From positions 186,001 through 250,000 of the IMG/VR virus record IMGVR_UViG_3300047320_000285: DNA of 64,000 bases; one strand, 5' to 3'. Positions 28,142 to 35,589 of the stretch are shown here, piece after piece. Made by a program: the position numbers and the translations under genes. The DNA comes from a virus. The notes below the pieces were generated by a model. The model was not told the origin of the DNA. It was given only the letters and a program-made list of their open reading frames with translations, and did not search any database. Each line of letters starts with the position of its first letter. Positions within the stretch are counted from its first letter, which is position 1.

Positions 28142-29074
28142 TTATTCGGTTTGACCGACACCCGGTTGGGCGCCGCCTTCTTGGCCGCTCACGTGATCCG
28201 TGTTGCCGGCTTCACCCGTACCGTCCGCGCCTTCGTTCTGCGGCTGGCAGATACCCGGCATCGACGGATCGATCGGTTCACCGGACGCGTTTTCCGGATT
28301 GAGCGGGGTCTCCAGCGACGACACGTATTCCTCGAGCGAGCCGAAGTACTTGCCGCCCATGGCCGCCACTGCCAAACGCAGCGCTTCCTTGGCGACCTTC
28401 TTCTTCTTGCCCTTGGCTTTCTTCTTGCCCGCACCGAATTGCTTGGCGAACATCGCCATCTTCTTCACATGGGGGTCGTCAGACGCGAGGCCCTTGGCAA
28501 TGTCAGCCGGCGTGATCTTCTCGCCTTCCTTCTTACCGAGCCACTTGTGAAAGCCGCCCTTCTTGACCTTGATGTCCTTCTTGTCCTTGCCAGCCGCTTC
28601 GAGCGCGAGCGACTCTTCGGACTCGAGCATCGACTCGATGGCCACCACTTCTTCGGCGTCCAGATCGACAATGTCGTCCTGCACTTCACCGGTGCCGTCT
28701 TCGTTCTGGGGCGCAGACGCATCGGCAATCACCACAAACTCGCCCGCCTTGGAGTCTTCCATGTCGTTGACGACGTCAACCACCGTGTCCGGCTCGATAT
28801 CGGTTTCGCTCACGGCGTAGATCTCGACGCCGTTCTTGACGTCCGGATCATCCGAGTTGTTGACGGCATTGATGAGTTTGCTCATCACCGTGACGTCCTG
28901 AGCCTGCGATTCGAGCGCAGCCCCATCCGTCGTCGCTTCACCCGTGACGGGATCGGTCTTGGCGTAGGCTACGTTCAACGCGTTCGTCATCGCTTGGCCG
29001 AGCGGCCCCTTCATCACGATGGCTTCAGGTTCGCGCTCCATGCCCTCGAGGGCGATTCGCATTACGTTGCGCAT
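28142..29074 (-). CDS. Acidic, processed virion protein candidate (inner body or scaffold-like)
   Basis: A 310-residue protein with a very acidic central region, a basic Lys-rich segment (AGKKKAKGKKKK) and a Gly/Glu-rich tail. It contains several A/S-x-E tripeptides of the kind cut by phiKZ-type head proteases, notably ALE at residues 8-10 and again at 53-55, with more near 155-165. Strong acidity plus multiple cut sites fits an inner-body or scaffold-type prohead protein removed or trimmed by the protease at 11182. This is inference from composition. The gene is divergent from the small-gene cluster across a 690-base AT-rich gap. Confidence 0.78.
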   Translation of the reverse strand: MRNVMRIALEGMEREPEAIVMKGPLGQAMTNALNVAYAKTDPVTGEATTDGAALESQAQDVTVMSKLINAVNNSDDPDVKNGVEIYAVSETDIEPDTVVDVVNDMEDSKAGEFVVIADASAPQNEDGTGEVQDDIVDLDAEEVVAIESMLESEESLALEAAGKDKKDIKVKKGGFHKWLGKKEGEKITPADIAKGLASDDPHVKKMAMFAKQFGAGKKKAKGKKKKVAKEALRLAVAAMGGKYFGSLEEYVSSLETPLNPENASGEPIDPSMPGICQPQNEGADGTGEAGNTDHVSGQEGGAQPGVGQTE

Positions 29075-29399
29075 TGTTCCTTCCTCACTGTTTGTTGGGT
29101 CTTCGGCTTATCCGCATCGGTAGACCAGCTGACCACCTAAAGGTGTCACACTATAGCGGTCATATAGAAAAGTTACACAGTCTCTGCTCGGGCCGCTGTT
29201 GCCCCCTTCCCCTCGCCGCCCTCCCGGCCGCAAACCTTAATACGTCCGCTCGCCGCGCGGCTGTAAGTCGCGAAGTTCAATGTAGCAGAAGGCTTCCAAG
29301 ACTTCTGCGATAGATTGATACAAAACCGGTTTGTGTGTTGTAGGTTTTTCCCTTTACCTACCGGTAGGTCTCGATTTTACCGTAGGTACCTGCTCGATA

Positions 29400-29424
29400 G
29401 GGAGAGTTCCCCCAGAACTCTCCC
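29400..29424. repeat. GC-rich inverted repeat in AT-rich gap
   Basis: GGGAGAGTTC (29400-29409) and GAACTCTCCC (29415-29424) form a 10-bp stem with a 5-base loop. No T tract follows, so it is not an ordinary terminator. Confidence 0.65.
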
Positions 29425-29503
29425 GGCTATCCTAGCTAAGCTGGTTTGTTACAATTTGTTACCAAATTGCAGTTTTTGGGTTTTTAGAGTAAGATAATCT
29501 TTA

Positions 29504-29530
29504 CCTCAGTATTACGGAGTAATACTGAGG
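29504..29530. repeat. 12-bp perfect inverted repeat
   Basis: CCTCAGTATTAC and GTAATACTGAGG are separated by GGA. It could be a protein-binding site or a cruciform/hairpin element. No T tract follows. Confidence 0.7.
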
Positions 29531-29792
29531 ATAGATGAAATATTTAACTTCATTCATACCTGATGTAGAAATAATAAAAAAATAATCTTAGAGAAAAACG
29601 CGTGCCGCAGGCAGTTTTTTGAGAATTTCGGGAAAAAGTCTGTTACATCTTGTTACAATTGTAAGGAATGAGGGCAGAGGTCTGCCTATTTATTAGGCAA
29701 CTGAGACGATACAGGGTCCTATCAGTTTTTACACCAAGCGATCATGCTCTGAGTCACGCATGATGTGAATGAACAATGAGGAAGCGAACGTG

Positions 29793-30056
29793 ATGTTGAT
29801 GAACTTACTGGGTCGGCTCTGCGGTCGTCCCTTAACTAAACAAGAACGACTCGAGCGTTTGCAGCAGAGTCTGATTACGACCATCCGTCAGGGTCGCGAT
29901 GAGGACGATGCCACCGCAGTAGCACTGGCGATTCGGGCGGATGCGATTCTGAAACAGGATCTACCGTTCGATCTGCGCTGTCAGCAGCTGCATGACGTGG
30001 TGGTTACGCATGCAGCCCAAAAGCTCCTCACGCGCCTCGAGTCTTATCACCACTAA
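29793..30056 (+). CDS. Small protein, first of a coupled cluster
   Basis: I favour the ATG at 29793 (MLMNLLGRLCGRPL, 87 residues) because GAGGAA lies 9 bases before it. A start at 29769 would add 8 residues. The protein is helical and charged, with no recognised motif. It opens a dense run of very small genes (29.8-31.6 kb) with overlaps of one to four bases, typical of early accessory genes in jumbo phages. Function unknown. Confidence 0.7.
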   Translation: MLMNLLGRLCGRPLTKQERLERLQQSLITTIRQGRDEDDATAVALAIRADAILKQDLPFDLRCQQLHDVVVTHAAQKLLTRLESYHH

Positions 30057-30063
30057 GAACAAC

Positions 30064-30375
30064 ATGACACAACAAGAACCATCATCGGCGGGGTTAGGCT
30101 TTGAAGGTCACTTGCAACGCATGGCGAAGCTGAAAGCCGAACGTGAAAGTTTACAGCGTCAGCTCATGCTTCTGAACGTGACCATTGCCATTGTCAGGGC
30201 CAAAGGTAGTGAGCGAGACTGGCCGGAGGACTTTCCACATGAGAACGGTGTGTACAACAACTGGTGCTGCTCATGCAAGAAGAACTTCCTCGGCTACAAA
30301 CGTCGCGTCATCTGCAAGCTTTGTTCAGGGGATCCACAGACTGGCTCCGTCGTAACGGAATCGGTCTCACTTTAA
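30064..30375 (+). CDS. Small zinc-ribbon protein
   Basis: A 103-residue protein starting MTQQEPSSAGLG, 7 bases after the previous stop. A leading coiled-coil-like helix (KLKAERESLQRQLMLLN) is followed by a four-cysteine ribbon with CCSCKKNF and CKLC, the pattern of small phage zinc-binding proteins. The last residues are encoded in a stretch that, in another frame, codes for a possible 50-residue membrane peptide. Nucleic-acid or protein binding is plausible. No precise function can be given. Confidence 0.8.
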   Translation: MTQQEPSSAGLGFEGHLQRMAKLKAERESLQRQLMLLNVTIAIVRAKGSERDWPEDFPHENGVYNNWCCSCKKNFLGYKRRVICKLCSGDPQTGSVVTESVSL

Positions 30376-30425
30376 GCGCACTGGTCGTCTTGGCGGGTGC
30401 GCTCTGGTCGAAATTAGGGAAATGA
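30273..30425 (+). CDS. Possible nested 50-residue membrane peptide
   Basis: An out-of-frame ORF begins inside the zinc-ribbon gene at ATG 30273. It ends at a TGA that overlaps the next gene's ATG (ATGA at 30422). The product has a charged N-terminus and one hydrophobic helix (GIGLTLSALVVLAGALW) followed by Lys residues, a typical single-pass membrane peptide. The precise ATGA junction supports translation. The upstream ribosome site is weak. It could be a host-membrane-targeting accessory protein or a chance frame. Confidence 0.45.
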   Translation: MQEELPRLQTSRHLQALFRGSTDWLRRNGIGLTLSALVVLAGALWSKLGK

Positions 30426-30604
30426 ATATGTTGCACATCTACCAAGGCGGCTCGGCCGCACACTCGTCGGTGGTGTTATCACCGGCAGATTTTCAAATGC
30501 GCGAACGTCCTGAAACCAAGTGGTTCCCGGAGTTGACGGTGAAGATTACCGTAGCGGGTCGTCAGTTCACCATTCTGGAACGTGGGGAGCGGCGCCGACA
30601 ATGA
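30422..30604 (+). CDS. Small protein of unknown function
   Basis: A 60-residue frame preceded by AGGGAAA, starting MNMLHIYQGG. The middle contains a Pro/Glu/Trp stretch (ETKWFPELTVKITVAGRQF) that reads as beta strands. Its TGA stop overlaps the ATG of the next gene (ATGA), implying coupled translation. No family recognised. Confidence 0.65.
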   Translation: MNMLHIYQGGSAAHSSVVLSPADFQMRERPETKWFPELTVKITVAGRQFTILERGERRRQ

Positions 30605-30900
30605 GTGAGGAACCGCGCAAGATTCTGATCGTCGGGGCAGGGGCAGGCTTGGGTCGAGAACTGGCTAAACTGATCATGCGTGACGAACGCTTGCGCGGTC
30701 AGGTGGTCTTAGTGGATAAGCTCCCCGAGGACCACCACTCAGCTCATGAACCCGTGGATCTGGACCAACTCATGGATCGCTTACGGGGTGAGCTGCCAGA
30801 GTTGCGTGCTCCCGTGGTTCAGCGTCGCGAACACAACGCGTTACTGCCGTACCATGGCAAGTCCAAGCATGACCGGCAAAGGAAATGGTGGAACCGATGA
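30601..30900 (+). CDS. Small Rossmann-like protein ending in KWWNR
   Basis: A 99-residue protein starting MSEEPRKILIVGAGAGLGRE. The GAGAGLG loop after a hydrophobic strand is like a Rossmann nucleotide-binding turn, but the protein is far too short for a full dehydrogenase fold. It ends QRKWWNR, and the next gene ends RQKWWNR. Start and stop both overlap neighbours by ATGA junctions. Function unknown; the shared tail may be a sorting or binding tag. Confidence 0.72.
   Translation: MSEEPRKILIVGAGAGLGRELAKLIMRDERLRGQVVLVDKLPEDHHSAHEPVDLDQLMDRLRGELPELRAPVVQRREHNALLPYHGKSKHDRQRKWWNR
30883..30896 (+). repeat. 14-base direct repeat, copy 1
   Basis: AAATGGTGGAACCG here recurs exactly at 31170-31183. 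Both copies encode the C-terminal WWNR of adjacent genes. Confidence 0.8.
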
Positions 30901-31187
30901 CACCTGATGCTCGTGAGTATCATTTCATGGTACCTGATGAACTTCCGGAGTTTGCCAAGACGGATCTGCTCATCAACGGGTGCCGTCTAGGAAAGGACTA
31001 CTATCATGACCCCTCTGTCATGGGGGACCGTCCTAGTTTCTCTGAGCTTGCTGCTCAGCTACGCGCTGCTAATGAGGAGCCACAGCAAGCGGAGAGTGGT
31101 AACGAAGCAGGACCAGATCGAAACGGCAAGAAGCCCCGCACCCCCAAGCTACCTAACATCGCCCGCCAAAAATGGTGGAACCGTTAA
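30897..31187 (+). CDS. Small protein ending in KWWNR
   Basis: A 96-residue protein beginning MTPDAREYHFMVPDE, with start overlapping the previous stop (ATGA). The C-terminal half is polar and probably disordered, ending RQKWWNR like its neighbour. Its last 180 bases also encode, in another frame, a hydrophobic N-terminal extension of the following gene. No family recognised. Confidence 0.7.
   Translation: MTPDAREYHFMVPDELPEFAKTDLLINGCRLGKDYYHDPSVMGDRPSFSELAAQLRAANEEPQQAESGNEAGPDRNGKKPRTPKLPNIARQKWWNR
31170..31183 (+). repeat. 14-base direct repeat, copy 2
   Basis: Second exact copy of AAATGGTGGAACCG, at the end of the second KWWNR gene. Confidence 0.8.
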
Positions 31188-31200
31188 GGAGATTCCAGAC

Positions 31201-31563
31201 GTGCCTCAACAACAAGACCCCGCCGCTGTAGCCCGGAATAATTATACCGCCATCGAGATGATTGAGACCAAGGCGTATCTCGATTCCAATGAGAACCTGA
31301 CCTTTCGAATAGCGGTGACTCAGAAGGACACCGAGATCATGCTCTGGAGCGAGCGGATCAAGATGTTGATGATGGCGTACCCGCCGGAAGCGACGTTTAT
31401 GAAAGCGTCGGAGACGACGGACTTGCTGGACTGTAGTCGCAAGGTGGCGCAGATGAAAGAGCTGCGCATGTGGGATTTTGTCCTGTCCTACCAAACGGAA
31501 TTGGTTCTGAAATTGATGGCTGCGGCCCGTAACATCGAAGCACGCGCCCGAAAAGATTCATAG
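31201..31563 (+). CDS. Helical protein of unknown function; possible longer membrane-anchored form from 31006
   Basis: The best start is the GTG at 31201, because TAAGGAG overlaps the previous stop at a good distance. This gives 120 residues beginning MPQQQDPAAVARN. The same frame is open back to ATG 31006. The extension (MTPLSWGTVLVSLSLLLSYA, then Arg/Lys) is a textbook N-terminal membrane anchor and has AGGA upstream, so a 185-residue anchored form is possible. The protein is helical and charged. It ends at a two-sided TTTATGCC terminator. Confidence 0.7.
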   Translation: MPQQQDPAAVARNNYTAIEMIETKAYLDSNENLTFRIAVTQKDTEIMLWSERIKMLMMAYPPEATFMKASETTDLLDCSRKVAQMKELRMWDFVLSYQTELVLKLMAAARNIEARARKDS

Positions 31564-31571
31564 CCTGAGAG

Positions 31572-31608
31572 GGCATAAGCGGCTGGGTGCTACCCCAGCC
31601 TTTATGCC
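31572..31608. terminator. Bidirectional terminator between convergent genes
   Basis: GGCTGGG (31581-31587) pairs with CCCAGCC (31594-31600). TTTATGCC follows on the right (31601-31608) and GGCATAA precedes on the left (31572-31578), so both strands carry the signal. Confidence 0.78.
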
Positions 31609-31625
31609 GCTTGTGGAAGCAAGCC

Positions 31626-32429
31626 TTAGCGGTAACCCCCCACCTGCATCTTGAGGTAACGCGTGTGGCTTTCGTTGTCGTTCTGGAACAGGACTTTCTG
31701 GAAGGTGGTTTCCATATACTCCTGATACAGTTGCTCAGAGTCCGCGTAGCTGTCGAGCACTTCCTTGATCTTGCCGATCACCTGACCGCCTTGGATTTCG
31801 CCGACGTCGACTTCAATCACCAGTTGGTTGTAAATAAACGACTTGATCGCTAACTCACACAGCTTGACGAAGTACGGATAGCTGCGCAGCTGCAGATGGT
31901 TGAGGTTCTCATCGTTAGCGACGATACAGCGCACGTAGATATTGGGCGGCAGCACCATCGAGTCGCGCACCATGATGGTATTCTCGCCAATCAACTGGAC
32001 CTTGTGGGTCGAGGTGATCGGAATCATCCCGTAGGCATCCATCACCGCCTGACCGGCTTGCATCATGGTGCTGTTATCTGAGCCCGCCGCAATCCCAAAC
32101 GAGGACGCCCGCAAGGGGTCGGTGAAGGTCACGTTCAGGACCGCGATGATCGAGCGACCATTGGACTTCTCTTTGGGCACCCGATAGATCGAGGTATAAT
32201 CATCAGTACGCTGGTAAGGGACGTCTTCCAGTCCGATCCAGACTTCTGTGCCGCCATGCAGATTACAGTCGATCAGGACCCGCGAGCGCAGGACCATATT
32301 GCGGATGGCCTCATCCACGTTCTGCGGTGCTGCGCGCCACGTCTTCCCCCGATAGACGAACGCCAGCTCCAGCAGACGCTTAGGGATCCGAAACTTAACT
32401 TGGTCAATTGCATAATTGATGGGGTTGAT
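31626..32429 (-). CDS. Unknown protein with probable non-AUG (ATC) start
   Basis: The coding frame clearly extends upstream of the first GTG (32318). It reads INPINYAIDQVKFRIPKRLL and continues back to two ATC codons (32432 and 32429) just after a strong AGGAGG; an in-frame TAG lies directly before. No ATG, GTG or TTG occurs in those 37 codons. An ATC start 5 bases after AGGAGG, giving about 268 residues, is the most natural reading. The protein is mixed alpha/beta with no recognised motif. If the ATC start is wrong, translation from 32318 would drop what looks like a well-formed N-terminus. Confidence 0.65.
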   Translation of the reverse strand: MNPINYAIDQVKFRIPKRLLELAFVYRGKTWRAAPQNVDEAIRNMVLRSRVLIDCNLHGGTEVWIGLEDVPYQRTDDYTSIYRVPKEKSNGRSIIAVLNVTFTDPLRASSFGIAAGSDNSTMMQAGQAVMDAYGMIPITSTHKVQLIGENTIMVRDSMVLPPNIYVRCIVANDENLNHLQLRSYPYFVKLCELAIKSFIYNQLVIEVDVGEIQGGQVIGKIKEVLDSYADSEQLYQEYMETTFQKVLFQNDNESHTRYLKMQVGGYR

Positions 32430-32455
32430 GATAGCCTCCTAGAAAGAAACAAACC

Positions 32456-32463
32456 TATATCAT
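32456..32463 (+). promoter_or_regulatory. Early-promoter-like motif TATATCAT
   Basis: TATATCAT lies 28 bases before the homing-endonuclease-like gene, in the gap with the divergent leftward gene. It resembles the TATATTAC motif at 33134. Confidence 0.45.
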
Positions 32464-32490
32464 TCTCATGAGAAAACTACAGGAGTAGCC

Positions 32491-33120
32491 ATGGCGACGA
32501 AGCATTATTTCCTCTCGTTCGAAGAACGGGTGGACGAAGTAACGAAGCGAGGATGGCCAGAGGAGTACGCGCAGCTCTGGTGGAAGAAATACTACGGACA
32601 TCTAACAAGCGCGGTCTATCGCGGTACCAGCTCTGAGCTAACGTTTGGAGACTATCTGGATAAGATCCTTGAGGCAGGGATTAAGATCCCAGAGCAAGTC
32701 TCAAAATACGCAGCTGGGTATGTGCTTGGTCGCTACACTGACGAGGGTTCTTATACGGTCGATAGCTGTCGGTTCATTACGCAGCTGGAGAATACTCACG
32801 AGGCAATCAAGAATGGTCGTTGGGAGAATGTCTGGAAGATCGTAGGCGATGTTCGTCGCGGTCAGACTAAAGAGACGCTTGCTTTTCTCGCGAAGATGGC
32901 TGAAACCAAACGAGGCCGAACTGCAGAAACCCATGCAGGCATAGCGATTCAGGCTGACAAGATTGCTCGTGACTTTGCTTTCCAAGCACCTGATGGCACA
33001 GTCTATCGTGGTCGAAACCTGAAGAAGTTTTGTCGCGAGCACAATCTGAATTCCGGTAACATGAACCAATTGTTGCTTGGTAGGAGGGACTCAGTCAAAG
33101 GCTGGAAACGTGTGCCGTAG
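32491..33120 (+). CDS. HNH/NUMOD-type homing endonuclease-like protein (paralogue 1)
   Basis: A 209-residue protein paralogous to the one at 46194. The middle has YVLGRYTDEGSYTVDSCRF followed by Asn/Glu, a degenerate form of the LDRIDNxGxYxxxNCRW half of HNH homing endonucleases. The C-terminus (FQAPDGTVYRGRNLKKFC through LLLGRRDSVKGW) matches the NUMOD DNA-binding module. The classical catalytic His pair is not obvious. GGAG precedes the ATG. It is a free-standing mobile gene, not within an intron, and looks less GC-rich than its neighbours. Confidence 0.75.
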   Translation: MATKHYFLSFEERVDEVTKRGWPEEYAQLWWKKYYGHLTSAVYRGTSSELTFGDYLDKILEAGIKIPEQVSKYAAGYVLGRYTDEGSYTVDSCRFITQLENTHEAIKNGRWENVWKIVGDVRRGQTKETLAFLAKMAETKRGRTAETHAGIAIQADKIARDFAFQAPDGTVYRGRNLKKFCREHNLNSGNMNQLLLGRRDSVKGWKRVP

Positions 33121-33133
33121 ATTTTTTCAACCC

Positions 33134-33141
33134 TATATTAC
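33134..33141 (+). promoter_or_regulatory. Early promoter motif TATATTAC
   Basis: An exact match to the phiKZ early promoter core TATATTAC, 75 bases upstream of the next ATG and just after the homing-endonuclease-like gene. Confidence 0.6.
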
Positions 33142-33215
33142 CCAACTGTAATAGCACCAGCAATCACGTTGATGCGTTACCATCCCTTACATTTCCTTTA
33201 TACTGGAGCTTCATC

Positions 33216-34025
33216 ATGACGACCGCCGCTAATGCTCAAGACACGAACAATACGAACAATGCCGCTAAGGCGACGATGGCTGACAAGCTCAAAGCCATGG
33301 GTGCGATTCCCCCGATCCAACTGGAAGCCAAGCACGGCGACCTGTTCGGTCAACTGTTCTTCGGTACCGCCAAGCGCGCCCTCGGTGGCGAATGTGGCGA
33401 TGTGCTGGCCACCGCATACGCGGAGCGCACCGTGATGGACAAGACGATGTACTACGCCGAAGGCACGGTGGATGCTGTGAAAGACGGCGCCGTCTCAGCT
33501 TACACGACCGCCAAGGAAATCGTGGTCGACGGCTACGACACCGTCAAGGGTTGGGTGTCAGGCTCGGCCAAGGAAGACGCCAAGAAGAAGGTGGCGGACG
33601 ACGCTGAGGCTGAGAAGAACAACCAAGCGAACGTCAACCGCGCTCGCTTCGAGAAGCACTTCGACCAGATCGAAAAGACGGTTGAGTACAACGCGAAGTG
33701 GGAAAATGGCACCGGTTACTTCAACCATCTGGTGACCAACAAGGATCTGCAAACGAGCCTGAACATCGGTGAGATGGCCAAGTGCACGGATCCGCACGGT
33801 CGCAAGATGATCATCATGCAAACCTCGCTGGGTCTGCTGGTGGTGTTCGCTCGCCATGTCGATGAGAAGACTTCGTTCCGCGTGAATGCGGACAAGGACC
33901 TTATCAAGGAAATCGAAGGCTTCAAGGAAGAGTGCACCGACAGCGTGCTGAGCGCGAAGGGCTTCGACATCATCTTCGGCGAAGCGGATAACTTCACGCT
34001 CGCCCAGAAGCTGATGCAGGCATAA
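33216..34025 (+). CDS. Probable early protein, unknown function
   Basis: A 269-residue soluble protein with a Thr/Asn/Ala-rich, probably disordered N-terminus. A central Lys/Ala/Glu-rich helical region (KEDAKKKVADDAEAEKNNQ) and a compact C-terminal domain follow. Codon use is strongly biased, and an exact TATATTAC motif lies upstream, both pointing to abundant early expression. No family is recognised. A clear hairpin terminator follows, so it is probably transcribed alone. Confidence 0.82.
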   Translation: MTTAANAQDTNNTNNAAKATMADKLKAMGAIPPIQLEAKHGDLFGQLFFGTAKRALGGECGDVLATAYAERTVMDKTMYYAEGTVDAVKDGAVSAYTTAKEIVVDGYDTVKGWVSGSAKEDAKKKVADDAEAEKNNQANVNRARFEKHFDQIEKTVEYNAKWENGTGYFNHLVTNKDLQTSLNIGEMAKCTDPHGRKMIIMQTSLGLLVVFARHVDEKTSFRVNADKDLIKEIEGFKEECTDSVLSAKGFDIIFGEADNFTLAQKLMQA

Positions 34026-34031
34026 ACGCAG

Positions 34032-34058
34032 GGAGCCCAATGGTGGGCTCCTTGTCTC
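34032..34058 (+). terminator. Hairpin terminator
   Basis: GGAGCCCA (34032-34039), ATGG loop, TGGGCTCC (34044-34051), then TTGTCTC. Confidence 0.65.
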
Positions 34059-34080
34059 AATCTGATTCAAGGAGCTTATC

Positions 34081-34479
34081 ATGGAAAACTTCACCCTGCT
34101 GCAAGCCGCCCTCACGCAACTCAATGCTAAGGACGGTCTGCCGGTCGACTTCAAAGGCCAGATGGTCCTGTACCGCCTCACAGTGGTCGATGCGGAATTC
34201 GTCAAGATCGAAGGCTTTGTGCCCCAATCGGGTACGGGTGCGTCGGTCAATGTCGCCCAGGACTTCAAGCAAGGCACCCTGTGGATCGCGCCGCAGAACG
34301 TGGCCCTTGATGATTATGTCCGTTGCCACGACGGGCTGGCCAGCAAACTGGTCCGCCTGAACACGCCGTTTCGCGAACACCGCTTTGAGGAGTTTGACAT
34401 CCTCGAAGACCGCCCGGTGTTCGGCCTGCTGCTCCCGATCGAGTCCGCTGCCCTCTCCCAAGAGGTGGCGCTCGCTTGA
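34081..34479 (+). CDS. Small protein of unknown function
   Basis: A 132-residue protein with CAAGGAG before the ATG. It is rich in beta-type hydrophobic stretches (QMVLYRLTVVDAEFVKIEGF) and has no recognised motif. It lies between a probable early gene and the tubulin-like gene, each separated by a terminator, so it is likely monocistronic. Function unknown. Confidence 0.8.
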   Translation: MENFTLLQAALTQLNAKDGLPVDFKGQMVLYRLTVVDAEFVKIEGFVPQSGTGASVNVAQDFKQGTLWIAPQNVALDDYVRCHDGLASKLVRLNTPFREHRFEEFDILEDRPVFGLLLPIESAALSQEVALA

Positions 34480-34494
34480 CGGAGCAGTGGGCGG

Positions 34495-34524
34495 GGCTCC
34501 CTATGGGGGGCCTTTAATTTTTTC
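34495..34524 (+). terminator. Terminator upstream of tubulin-like gene
   Basis: GGCTCCC pairs with GGGGGCC (34495-34501 with 34506-34512), followed by TTTAATTTTTT. Confidence 0.65.
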
Positions 34525-34576
34525 TCTTCATGCACCACAGTGTGTAAGACAAACACTAACAAGGAGTAATACAGCC

Positions 34577-35581
34577 ATGTCCGACGTTCTCACCCAAGCT
34601 AAGCGCAATGTGCTCATCATTGGCTGCGGCGGTGGCGGTACCAACATCTCGTATAACCTCGAGAAGCTGCGCAACAGCAACGAACTCGGTTTTGCTACGG
34701 CCGAGATCGTCTACGTCGACGCGTCGCGCTCGAACATGCGTGCTGACATTCCGGCCAAAGCGGTCTACCTGATCGACGGCCTCGACGGCTCCGGCAAGGT
34801 GCGCTCGGAGAATCACAGCGAAATCGGTCTGCGGGTGAAAGACATCCTGCAGCGTTTCCGTCCGGGCGATCTGGTGATCGTGATTTCGACGCTGGCAGGT
34901 GGCACCGGTTCGGTGATCAGCCCGTTGCTGGTCAAGGAACTGCTGATGCGCGGGATTCCGACTATCGTGATCGGCGTGGGTGACACCACCACCCGGCTCG
35001 ACACCGAGAACACACTCAAGTCGATCCAGTCGTTCGAGCACATCGCGAAGAAGGCCGACGTGCCGGTGGTGATGCAGTATCTGGAAAACAGCGAACGCAA
35101 CTCGCGCGCGGAAATCGACAAGCAGGTCAAGCAGATGGTCGGCTCGCTGTGCTCGTTGTTCTCGGGCGAAAACCGCGAACTGGACAGCAAAGACCTGTTC
35201 AACTTCCTGAACTTCAGCAACCCGAAGGTCACGACGTATCAGGCACAACTGGCGACGCTGCATCTGCTGGGTCGCGACGACGATTTCAACGGCTTGGGCA
35301 ATATCATCTCGGTGGCCTCGCTGCTGTCCGAAGGTGAAGCGTTCAGCCTGCCGGTGCGTCCGGAATACGCGACCTACGGTTATCAGCCGCGTGGTGTGAA
35401 CGAAACGGTGGCCAAGGGTGCGCCCTACCACTTCGTGATCGCCGACGGCGTGGTGCCGGAAGTGGTGAGCGAGCTGGAGAAAATCATCGGCACGCTCAAC
35501 GAGCAGCAAGAAGCTCGTCTGTCGCGTCGATCCATTCTGGGTTCGGCCGCTCGTCCTGACGAGTCCGGTCTGATTCTGTAA
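34577..35581 (+). CDS. phuZ: Tubulin/FtsZ-like cytoskeletal protein (PhuZ-like)
   Basis: A 334-residue GTPase of the tubulin/FtsZ superfamily. It has an N-terminal glycine-rich nucleotide loop (IGCGGGGTNIS, near residue 15-25), the tubulin signature GGTGS at 108-112, and a helical/beta C-terminal domain ending in a charged tail (ARPDESGLIL). In phiKZ-type phages PhuZ filaments form a spindle that centres the phage nucleus and moves capsids to it. Its place after the terminase block matches phiKZ gp39. Strong AAGGAG ribosome site. A long structured noncoding region follows immediately. Confidence 0.9.
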   Translation: MSDVLTQAKRNVLIIGCGGGGTNISYNLEKLRNSNELGFATAEIVYVDASRSNMRADIPAKAVYLIDGLDGSGKVRSENHSEIGLRVKDILQRFRPGDLVIVISTLAGGTGSVISPLLVKELLMRGIPTIVIGVGDTTTRLDTENTLKSIQSFEHIAKKADVPVVMQYLENSERNSRAEIDKQVKQMVGSLCSLFSGENRELDSKDLFNFLNFSNPKVTTYQAQLATLHLLGRDDDFNGLGNIISVASLLSEGEAFSLPVRPEYATYGYQPRGVNETVAKGAPYHFVIADGVVPEVVSELEKIIGTLNEQQEARLSRRSILGSAARPDESGLIL

Positions 35582-35589
35582 AGGAACTG

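Larger units (their letters stand above)
29075..29768. other. AT-rich intergenic region with repeats, candidate regulatory or origin region
   Basis: About 690 bases between divergent genes with no convincing coding frame and clearly lower GC than the surroundings. It holds a perfect inverted repeat, CCTCAGTATTAC-GGA-GTAATACTGAGG (29504-29530), and a GC-rich hairpin (29400-29424). There are repeated TTGTTAC(A) elements near 29445-29464 and 29640-29660, the latter partly in a TTACAATTGTAA palindrome, and several A/T runs (29570-29585). Promoters in both directions are expected. A replication origin is possible but unproven. Confidence 0.5.
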
